A DNA stretch of 16,318 nucleotides, from assembly GCA_902796875.1 (NCBI GenBank), contig CADBQT010000129.1, positions 1 to 16,318 of the forward strand, read 5' to 3'. Of the stretch, positions 7,479 to 13,067 are shown in pieces (position 1 is the stretch's first letter; every line of letters starts with the position of its first letter). This stretch comes from an uncultured Eubacteriales bacterium. Lineage in GTDB: Bacteria > Bacillota > Clostridia > Peptostreptococcales > Anaerovoracaceae. The notes under the pieces were generated by a model, which saw nothing but the letters and a program-made list of their open reading frames with translations, ran no database searches and was not told the DNA's origin. The position numbers and the translations under genes were made by a program.

Positions 7479-8576
7479 ATGAAAATCAGTATTTCAAAAG
7501 GAAAACGAAAAACGATCATCCTATATCTGGTCTTTCTCGTACTACTATATCTTGTTGTCGTGACCGTGCCCAAGGTGACCGGCCTGTTTCAGACGACGAC
7601 CATCATCGATACGGGGACCCTCTCGGTTTCCTGCGAGTCCAGTGGGTTCGTGGTGAAGCGGGAGGCCATCGGCACGGCGGAGGAAGACGGGCATATCCGC
7701 TACTCCTGCGACGTGGGAACGGTGGTGGCCAAGCATCGGAACGTGGTCAATATCACCGGCAAAGAGGATACCGATGAGGACGCCAAAGGAGACGGGGACA
7801 AGCAGAAACAGGAGGACGAGGAGGAGAAGGTCTCCCTGAGCTATTCCGGCGTCATGAAGCAGCTGGACGGTTTTTCCCGGGTGGAGAAGTCCAACCGGGC
7901 GCCCATCAGCGGGATCTTCAGCCTTTCCATGGACGGAGGAGAGAAGTACTTTTCCCCGGAGAACCTGGACAAGATCACCCGCAAGGATGCGGAGGGCCAG
8001 TCCCTGAAGGATAAGGACCTGGAGAGAAGTTCCGTCAAGGAGGGAGATCCGGTATACAAGATCACCGGAGACAACAAGTGGTACATCGTCTGCTGGATGA
8101 ACGAGGAGGACGCCAAGACCTTCGGAGAGGGAGAGGATGTGACTCTTCATATGCCGGAAGGCTCCGGCACCGCCCGGATCCGTTCGGTGAACAAGGAGGA
8201 GAAGGAGTACCGGGTGATCATCGAGACCTCCATGTACTACGAGAAACTGCCCGAGACCCGGAATGCGGACATCACCATCAGCGGAAGCGATACCACCGGC
8301 CTGATGCTGGATAACCGGTGTATCATCAAGAAGCACGGCCGGGAGGGGGTCTACGTTCGGGACAAGAACGGAGATTACTACTTCGTGCCCATCAACGTGA
8401 TCCGCACCGACGGGAAGCGGTCCATCGTATCGGAGACCACCTACTACGATGCGGAGGGACAGGCGGTCTACACGGTCAACGTGTACGACGAGGTGCTGAA
8501 AAACCCCAAGGGCATTTTGAGAAAAGAGCTCAAGGAAGAGCAAAAGGAAAAAGAAAAGAAAACGAAGACGCAGTGA
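7479..8576 (+). CDS. single-pass membrane protein, HlyD/membrane-fusion-protein-like
   Basis: This 365-residue protein has a short basic cytoplasmic N-terminus, one membrane helix (about 12-31) and a large extracytoplasmic part. The layout, with a beta-rich first segment (about 40-95), a later VKEGDPVYKITGDNKWYIVC stretch (about 186-205) and beta strands to about 340, resembles HlyD/MFP adaptor proteins. It lacks their long alpha-hairpin and instead has a highly charged spacer at about 94-118. The last 20 residues are a lysine/glutamate-rich tail. No ABC transporter gene lies nearby; instead yggS, sepF and divIVA follow, suggesting an envelope or division-related role (inference). The start is ATG 7479 or GTG 7476; only a weak GAAGTG lies upstream, and a TAG at 7467 blocks earlier starts. 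Confidence 0.8.
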   Translation: MKISISKGKRKTIILYLVFLVLLYLVVVTVPKVTGLFQTTTIIDTGTLSVSCESSGFVVKREAIGTAEEDGHIRYSCDVGTVVAKHRNVVNITGKEDTDEDAKGDGDKQKQEDEEEKVSLSYSGVMKQLDGFSRVEKSNRAPISGIFSLSMDGGEKYFSPENLDKITRKDAEGQSLKDKDLERSSVKEGDPVYKITGDNKWYIVCWMNEEDAKTFGEGEDVTLHMPEGSGTARIRSVNKEEKEYRVIIETSMYYEKLPETRNADITISGSDTTGLMLDNRCIIKKHGREGVYVRDKNGDYYFVPINVIRTDGKRSIVSETTYYDAEGQAVYTVNVYDEVLKNPKGILRKELKEEQKEKEKKTKTQ

Positions 8577-8591
8577 CGGGAGGAGCGCACG

Positions 8592-9320
8592 ATGGAAGAC
8601 ATCAAAGGCAATCTTGACAGGGTCCACGGCCTGATCCGATCCGCGGCGGAGAGCGCCGGCCGGCAGGAGGAAGACGTTCTGCTGGTGGCGGTGAGCAAGA
8701 CCCGGACGCCGGAGGAGATCAATACCGCCATCCAGGCGGGGGTGACCGACATCGGAGAGAACAAGGTCCAGGAGATCGTGGACAAGTACGAGGATATCGA
8801 TCCGGTGCGGTGGCACATGATCGGACACCTGCAGACCAACAAGGTGAAGTACATCATCGACAAGGTGGACATGATCCACTCGGTGGACTCCCTGAAGCTG
8901 GCCAGGGAGATCAACAAGAGAGCGGCCGCCAAGGATCTGACCATGGACATCCTGATCCAGATCAATCCGGCCCAGGAAGAGAGCAAGTTCGGGGTCAGCC
9001 TGGAGGAGACCCGGGAGCTGATCGACCAGATCCTGGCCGAGTGCGACCGGATCCGCATCCGGGGGCTGATGAGCGTGGCGCCCATCGCGGAGGATCCCAG
9101 GGACGTGAAGCCCTACTTCGATAAAGTTAAGGCACAGTATGATGAGTTCGGCAAGATCGATCACCCGAATCTGGACTTTAAGTACCTGTCCATGGGCATG
9201 TCCCATGATTTCCAGGTAGCCATCGAGGCCGGATCCAATCTGATCCGCGTGGGTAGCGCCATATTCGGAGAGAGAGACTACGAGAAGTTCAGGAGGGAAA
9301 ACAATGGGAATGCTCAATAA
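8592..9320 (+). CDS. yggS: YggS-family pyridoxal-phosphate homeostasis protein
   Basis: This 242-residue protein belongs to the YggS/PLPBP (YlmE) family, single-domain alanine-racemase-fold proteins that bind pyridoxal 5'-phosphate and balance B6 vitamers and amino-acid pools without known enzymatic turnover. The PLP lysine is Lys36 in LLVAVSKT. Other family motifs are IGENKVQE (54-61), WHMIGHLQTNK (74-84), a QINPAQEESKFGVS stretch, RGLMSVAP and LSMGMSHDF, ending with the phosphate-binding IRVGSAIFGERDY. A strong GGGAGGAG stands before ATG 8592, 15 bp after the preceding stop. Its 3' end overlaps sepF by 17 bp. Linkage to sepF is typical for Gram-positive bacteria. Confidence 0.97.
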   Translation: MEDIKGNLDRVHGLIRSAAESAGRQEEDVLLVAVSKTRTPEEINTAIQAGVTDIGENKVQEIVDKYEDIDPVRWHMIGHLQTNKVKYIIDKVDMIHSVDSLKLAREINKRAAAKDLTMDILIQINPAQEESKFGVSLEETRELIDQILAECDRIRIRGLMSVAPIAEDPRDVKPYFDKVKAQYDEFGKIDHPNLDFKYLSMGMSHDFQVAIEAGSNLIRVGSAIFGERDYEKFRRENNGNAQ

Positions 9321-9813
9321 GTTCAAGGACATGATCGGAGTAAGCGAAGAGTACGACGAGGAGTACGCATACGACGACGAGTACGACGATTACTACGAAG
9401 AAGAGACCGAAAGCGAAGGATCGGCCGCGGCAGGTTCCCGGCGTTCCGATAAGGTAGTCCCCATGAGAGAGAGGAAGGTGAGTGCCGTGAGCAACGATTT
9501 CAAACTGATGATCATCGAGCCGGAAGGGCTTGAGGAATGCTCCCGTCTGGTGGACGGACTGAAGAACCGCAAACCGGTGATCGTGAATCTGGAGCAGCTG
9601 GATTCCGAAACGGCGAGAAAGATCTACGACTTCCTCGGCGGAGCCACCTATGCCCTGGACGGCAACGTGCGGAAGATCGCCAACAACATCTATGTTTTTG
9701 CTCCCCAGAACGTGGAACTGGACACCAACGCACCGGCGGAGAATGCCGGCGGCACCATGCCCAGTTTCATCGGCGGCGGCAGCGATGAAGAAGACTACAA
9801 TCCCTGGAGATAA
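9304..9813 (+). CDS. sepF: cell division protein SepF
   Basis: SepF is a membrane anchor and bundling partner for FtsZ filaments at the division septum. The 169 residues show the expected parts: a short amphipathic N-terminal helix (about 2-12) for membrane binding, a tyrosine- and aspartate/glutamate-rich linker (about 15-40), and the SepF core (about 65-140) with LKNRKPVIVNLEQLD and DFLGGATYALDG, including the conserved glycine pair 112-113. After the core there is a roughly 28-residue glycine/acid-rich tail ending DYNPWR, longer than in B. subtilis SepF. AGGAGGG at 9291-9297 lies six bases before ATG 9304, inside yggS. DivIVA follows after 15 bp; the intervening ylmG and ylmH of B. subtilis are absent. 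Confidence 0.97.
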   Translation: MGMLNKFKDMIGVSEEYDEEYAYDDEYDDYYEEETESEGSAAAGSRRSDKVVPMRERKVSAVSNDFKLMIIEPEGLEECSRLVDGLKNRKPVIVNLEQLDSETARKIYDFLGGATYALDGNVRKIANNIYVFAPQNVELDTNAPAENAGGTMPSFIGGGSDEEDYNPWR

Positions 9814-9828
9814 CGGAGGGGGACGGAA

Positions 9829-10383
9829 ATGATCAGACCAATCGATATTCAGGAAAAGGAATTCTCCCGGGCCGTCCGCGGCTACAAGGAGGACGAAGTC
9901 AACGCATTTCTCGACGAGATCACCCTGGATCTGGAGCGGCTCCTCAACGAGCTGCGGGAGACCAAGGAGGAGAACATGCGCCTCGTGGAGGAACTGGAGC
10001 GGCATCGCGGTTCCGAAGGGACCGTGGTAGAGACTTTGGAAGCCGCCAAGTCCCTCATGGCCGACATTTCCACCAGCGCGGAGAAGCGGGCGGACATCCT
10101 GCTGAAGAACGCGGAACTGGATGCGGAACTGATGAAAAAGGAAGCGAGAGAAAATGCGGAGACCATCGCCAAGGAGAGCGAGGCCATTCGGGAGAGATTC
10201 ATCTCCTTCCGTTCCAAGTACAAGCATCTGCTGGAATCCGAGCTCGCCCGGTTCGAAAGTCTGTCGGGTGAGCTTTTCCCGGAACTGGGAGTCAGCGACT
10301 TCGATGACCTTCCCGAGGAGCCGGGTGACAAAGAGCGGGACTTTGACCCGGGAACGGGAACGATCCGCAAAGACAACTATTAA
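9829..10383 (+). CDS. divIVA: DivIVA-domain cell pole/septum coiled-coil protein
   Basis: This 184-residue protein is a DivIVA family member, which binds negatively curved membrane at septa and poles and recruits division or sporulation partners. The N-terminal lipid-binding domain reads IDIQEKEFSRAVRGYKEDEV (5-24), with conserved Arg17-Gly18-Tyr19; the phenylalanine that inserts into membrane in B. subtilis is a valine here (Val16). Long coiled-coil heptads follow (about 30-75 and 85-145), then an acidic, proline-containing tail with no clear fold. GGAGGGGG precedes ATG 9829. The gene ends the yggS-sepF-divIVA block; a terminator hairpin begins 12 bp after its stop. Confidence 0.95.
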   Translation: MIRPIDIQEKEFSRAVRGYKEDEVNAFLDEITLDLERLLNELRETKEENMRLVEELERHRGSEGTVVETLEAAKSLMADISTSAEKRADILLKNAELDAELMKKEARENAETIAKESEAIRERFISFRSKYKHLLESELARFESLSGELFPELGVSDFDDLPEEPGDKERDFDPGTGTIRKDNY

Positions 10384-10385
10384 GC

Positions 10386-10393
10386 AAAGGAGG
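10386..10393 (+). promoter_or_regulatory. strong Shine-Dalgarno separated from the lspA start by a hairpin
   Basis: AAAGGAGG lies 29 nt upstream of the lspA ATG (10423), too far for direct use. At good spacing it faces GTG 10399, followed immediately by the stop TGA 10402, and GTG 10401 in another frame. If the intervening hairpin (10395-10414) is folded, only about nine unpaired bases separate this site from ATG 10423. Confidence 0.6.
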
Positions 10394-10394
10394 C

Positions 10395-10421
10395 GGGGGT
10401 GTGACAGCACCCCTCTTTTTT
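10395..10421 (+). terminator. intrinsic terminator directly against the lspA start codon
   Basis: GGGGTG (10396-10401) pairs with CACCCC (10408-10413), extended by one G-T wobble, around loop TGACAG. Then TC and six T residues (10416-10421) follow, and the lspA ATG begins at 10423. By structure this is a canonical terminator for the divIVA end of the cluster. No promoter is visible between it and lspA. Confidence 0.8.
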
Positions 10422-10422
10422 C

Positions 10423-10878
10423 ATGGGTTATCTGTTACTTATCGTCGGCGTGCTGGTCCTGGACCGGGTGGTCAAGATCGCCGTCAGCACCAACATGGAT
10501 CCGGGGGATTCCATCCCGGTGATCGACTCCATCTTTCACATCACCTATGTGCAGAATACGGGGGCGGCTTTCAGCATGCTTCAGGGGCATCCCATGCTCC
10601 TCATCGTCGTGCCCGGGATCGTCATCCTCATCGGGATCGTCTTCGTCCTGGTCAAACACAAGGAGTACAACAAAACCTTCATGACGTCCATCTCTCTCAT
10701 CTGCGGAGGCGGGCTGGGAAACCTCACCGACCGGATGGCCCAGGGCTATGTGGTGGACATGTTCGATTTCCGGATCTTTCCCGTGTTCAACGTAGCGGAC
10801 ATCTGCGTCTGTACGGGATGCGGTCTGCTCATGCTCTACATGATCATCTACAGTAACAGGAGCGAAAGCCATGACTGA
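10423..10878 (+). CDS. lspA: lipoprotein signal peptidase (signal peptidase II)
   Basis: LspA is the membrane aspartyl protease that removes signal peptides from lipid-modified prolipoproteins. The 151 residues form four membrane helices (about 1-20, 57-77, 86-100 and 120-144). Conserved residues are Asp14 and Lys18, QNTGAAF (44-50), GGGLGNLTDR (95-104), and the catalytic pair Asp112 (VVDMFDF) and Asp126 (FNVADI). An in-frame TGA at 10402 with no other start codon before 10423 fixes ATG 10423 as the earliest start, and MGYLLLIVGVLVLD is a normal LspA beginning. The start codon has no adjacent Shine-Dalgarno because a terminator hairpin occupies that place. Its stop overlaps rluD by 8 bp. The ileS gene that precedes lspA in B. 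subtilis is missing. Confidence 0.97.
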   Translation: MGYLLLIVGVLVLDRVVKIAVSTNMDPGDSIPVIDSIFHITYVQNTGAAFSMLQGHPMLLIVVPGIVILIGIVFVLVKHKEYNKTFMTSISLICGGGLGNLTDRMAQGYVVDMFDFRIFPVFNVADICVCTGCGLLMLYMIIYSNRSESHD

Positions 10879-11818
10879 TTCCGGAGAGAAAAACATCATC
10901 AGTCTGGAGATCCCGCCGGAGCTGGACGGGATCCGTCTGGACCGGGTACTCTCCGAGACGGTCTCCGGCCTTTCCCGAAGTTATCTGCAAAAGCTTTTCG
11001 GCCAGGATCGGATCCGGGTCAACGGAGAGATCTGCCGGGAGAAGAAGGCGCTGGCCTCCAGCGGTGACACGGTGACCGTGGAGGTTCCGGAACCGGAAAA
11101 GATGGACGTGGCGGCGGAGGACATCCCTCTGGACATCGTCTACGAGGATGAGGATGTGCTGGTGGTGGATAAACCGGCGGGGATGGTAGTCCATCCTTCT
11201 CCGGGACACGAGAGGGGGACCCTGGTCAACGGGCTCCTCTATCACTGCGGTGACCGGCTCTCCTCCATCAACGGGATCCTGCGTCCGGGAATCGTCCATC
11301 GGATCGATAAGGACACCTCGGGGCTTCTCATGGTAACGAAGAACGATCAGGCTCACCGGGCTCTGGCGGCTCAACTGGCGGATCATTCCATCACCCGCAG
11401 GTACCGGGCCATCGTGTTGGACAACCTGAAGGAGGACGAGGGGACTATCGAAGGAGACATCGGAAGGGACCCGGGCAACCGGCTGAGAAACGCCGTGGTG
11501 GTCCAGGGCGGCAAGCCCGCCGTGACCCACTACCGGGTACTGGAGCGATTCGGCCAGTACACCTACCTGGAGGCGGAACTGGAGACGGGCAGGACCCACC
11601 AGATCAGGGTCCACATGGCCCACATCCGTCACCCCCTGCTGGGGGACAGCCTGTACGGGCCGGAGAAGAACAAGGCGGGGGCCGGCAGGCAGATGCTCCA
11701 CGCGGCGGTGCTGGGCTTCGTTCATCCCACTTCGGGAGAATACATGGAATTCGAAAGTCCTCTGCCGGAGGATTTCGCCAAGGTCCTGGAGGGCCTCCGA
11801 CGGAAAGCAGGCAGATAG
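10871..11818 (+). CDS. rluD: RluA/RluD-family 23S rRNA pseudouridine synthase
   Basis: This 315-residue enzyme isomerises specific uridines in large-subunit rRNA to pseudouridine. An S4 RNA-binding domain (about 18-75, with IRLDRVLSE and DRIRVNGEI) precedes the catalytic domain (about 88-315). The catalytic aspartate is Asp146 in HRIDKDTSGLLMV; other motifs are DKPAGMVVHP (100-109), GRTHQIRVHMAHIRHPLLGD and LYGP near the C-terminus. AGGAGC (10858-10863) serves ATG 10871, which overlaps the lspA stop, so the pair is coupled; lspA next to an rluD-type gene (ylyB) is typical of Firmicutes. Which uridines it modifies cannot be told from sequence; the family also includes RluC- and YlyB-type enzymes, so the symbol is approximate. 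Confidence 0.93.
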   Translation: MTDSGEKNIISLEIPPELDGIRLDRVLSETVSGLSRSYLQKLFGQDRIRVNGEICREKKALASSGDTVTVEVPEPEKMDVAAEDIPLDIVYEDEDVLVVDKPAGMVVHPSPGHERGTLVNGLLYHCGDRLSSINGILRPGIVHRIDKDTSGLLMVTKNDQAHRALAAQLADHSITRRYRAIVLDNLKEDEGTIEGDIGRDPGNRLRNAVVVQGGKPAVTHYRVLERFGQYTYLEAELETGRTHQIRVHMAHIRHPLLGDSLYGPEKNKAGAGRQMLHAAVLGFVHPTSGEYMEFESPLPEDFAKVLEGLRRKAGR

Positions 11819-11839
11819 AAAAGTTCGCCTGAAGGCGGG

Positions 11840-11870
11840 AAAATAAAAACTCCCCGGAAGAACTGGGGAG
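11840..11870 (-). terminator. minus-strand intrinsic terminator after the small CxxC gene
   Basis: CTCCCC (11850-11855) pairs with GGGGAG (11865-11870), extended by two inner pairs to an 8-bp stem with a 5-base loop. On the minus strand it is followed by TTTTTATTTT (11849-11840). It lies about 50 bp beyond the stop of the minus-strand gene at 11919. Read on the plus strand there is no T tract, so it does not serve rluD. Confidence 0.8.
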
Positions 11871-11918
11871 CGGTCACAGACCCTGCAGCAATGCCCGGAT
11901 CACAGGAGCCGACAGGAT

Positions 11919-12044
11919 CTAAGATGGATCGTCGGTGGGGAACCCTTCCCGTAGATATTCCAGACAGTGCTCGCACACCCGACCGTTTTTGAATGACTTT
12001 GTCCTGCGGTAGTGGCATCCGCATATGCTACATCTGTTCTTCAT
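11919..12044 (-). CDS. 41-residue protein with a CxxC...CxxC zinc-ribbon-like pattern
   Basis: This short gene encodes 41 residues with two cysteine pairs, Cys5-x-x-Cys8 and Cys24-x-x-Cys27, plus Cys10, His11 and His26. The pairs are 15 residues apart, typical of a small zinc ribbon or zinc knuckle. The middle is strongly basic (HYRRTKSFKNGR) and the tail acidic (PTDDPS). Support for reality: a GGAG ribosome binding site about eight bases before ATG 12044, an intrinsic terminator about 50 bp after the stop, and a window otherwise free of coding sequence. It sits between convergent rluD and the divergent hydrolase. I do not recognise a family; RNA or DNA binding, or a protein-protein zinc module, is inference. 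No clear promoter was found upstream. Confidence 0.72.
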   Translation of the reverse strand: MKNRCSICGCHYRRTKSFKNGRVCEHCLEYLREGFPTDDPS

Positions 12045-12100
12045 AGCTGGTCTCCTTTCAGTCAGTTCACTGCAGACGGATGGGCATTGCCGGGGGTCGT

Positions 12101-12134
12101 ACAAAAAGCCTACTCCCCTTCGGCGGGGAAAGGC
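12101..12134 (-). terminator. minus-strand intrinsic terminator upstream of the small CxxC gene
   Basis: Read on the minus strand, GCCT (12134-12131) and AGGC (12111-12108) form an outer stem, TCCCC and GGGGA an inner stem with loop GCCGAA, separated by a small internal loop. TTTTT then follows (12107-12103). On the plus strand there is no T tract. It would stop minus-strand transcription arriving from rqcH across the hydrolase gene. Confidence 0.6.
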
Positions 12135-12162
12135 AAGAAGAAAAGGGATCAAGGGAACAGAA

Positions 12163-12178
12163 GACCGGATATCCGGTC
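12163..12178. repeat. 16-bp perfect palindrome upstream of the hydrolase gene
   Basis: GACCGGATATCCGGTC is its own reverse complement. It lies 34 bp before the hydrolase ATG and 22 bp before its ribosome binding site. It could be an operator for a dimeric regulator, or in mRNA a 6-bp hairpin with an AUAU loop. Confidence 0.6.
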
Positions 12179-12212
12179 CGAAAGGATGAATACAGGGAAC
12201 GGAGGAAAGAAC

Positions 12213-13067
12213 ATGTACGATGTCTTTATGCTGAGAAATCTGGAAGAAGGAAAGATCGCCGGCTATCGGTGGGATCTGGATGATCCGAAAAAAGTGATCT
12301 GCATCATCCACGGGATCGGCGAATACGGCGGCCGGTACGACCGGGTGGCGGAGACCTTCCGGGAGGCGGGCTATGCGGTGTACGCCATGGACCTTCGGGG
12401 CCATGGGATATCCCTGGGAAAACGGGGCCACTGCGCTCCCCGAAGGGATGTGCTGGAGGACATCGACGCCCTCCTTTCCCGAGCCCGGGAGGACTATCCC
12501 GGCAAGGACATCATCCTCTACGGCCACAGCATGGGAGGAAACATCACCATGGATTATCGCTGCCGGGGAGAGGGGAGCGACATCCCCTCGGCCTATCTGA
12601 TCAGCGCCCCCTGGATCCGCCTGGTCCGCCCCATTCCCGCACCCGTGGTACGGTTGGTGAAGGCCCTGGCCCGTGTGGCGCCGGACTTTACCATAGGCTC
12701 CGCCGTGGATGAGGCCGATCTGGGCAATCCGGCCAACGTGCTTCCCTATCACACGGATCCCATGGTCCACAACCGGATCTCCTTCCAGTGCGCCGTGGAC
12801 GGGTTCGAAACGGGCCAGGCTCTGGAAGAGGGGACCCTGGAGGATCTGGGAAAGGCAAAGGAGATCCCCACCCTGGTCATGCACGGAGAGGCCGACAGGA
12901 TCTGCGACATCCAGGGAACGGAACGGGCCGTGGAAAAGATGAGAGAAAAGGGAGATAAGGTGGAATACCGGAGCTGGCCGGATCTCTACCATGAGATCCA
13001 TAACGGCGGTCCGGAGAGCACCGGCGAGGAAGTGCTGGAGGAGATGATCCGCTTCTTCGAAACCTAA
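12213..13067 (+). CDS. alpha/beta hydrolase, monoacylglycerol lipase-like
   Basis: This 284-residue protein is a serine hydrolase of the Hydrolase_4 (monoacylglycerol lipase/lysophospholipase-like) group. The oxyanion HG motif is in CIIHGIGEYGGRY (29-41), followed by the family's DLRGHGIS (60-67). The nucleophile is Ser106 in GHSMGG, the acid probably Asp228 in HGEADRICD, and the base His260 in DLYHEIHN, so the triad is complete. The likely substrates are ester-linked lipids such as monoacylglycerols; this is inference from the family. No signal peptide is seen, so it is probably cytoplasmic. I start at ATG 12213 because GGAGG (12201-12205) lies seven bases upstream; longer in-frame starts at 12012 or 12186 lack this. 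Its stop overlaps the convergent rqcH stop by 3-4 bases, and its terminator lies inside rqcH. Confidence 0.92.
   Translation: MYDVFMLRNLEEGKIAGYRWDLDDPKKVICIIHGIGEYGGRYDRVAETFREAGYAVYAMDLRGHGISLGKRGHCAPRRDVLEDIDALLSRAREDYPGKDIILYGHSMGGNITMDYRCRGEGSDIPSAYLISAPWIRLVRPIPAPVVRLVKALARVAPDFTIGSAVDEADLGNPANVLPYHTDPMVHNRISFQCAVDGFETGQALEEGTLEDLGKAKEIPTLVMHGEADRICDIQGTERAVEKMREKGDKVEYRSWPDLYHEIHNGGPESTGEEVLEEMIRFFET

Noticed and set aside
7545..9332. 595-codon open frame on the minus strand
   Set aside because: It lies wholly opposite the HlyD-like gene and yggS, which have family motifs and ribosome sites. Its protein is low-complexity (Leu, His, Asp, Val-rich), as expected for the complement of GC-biased codons.
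10401..10856. GTG-started frame overlapping lspA with good Shine-Dalgarno spacing
   Set aside because: The translation (Arg/Gly/His-rich) has no family character, and lspA in the other frame has both catalytic aspartates. The start site itself is kept as a possible regulatory initiation point.
12012..12212. Longer N-terminus for the alpha/beta hydrolase
   Set aside because: The extra residues would run through the palindrome and hairpin and have no hydrolase similarity; ATG 12213 has a good ribosome site and the family's usual beginning.
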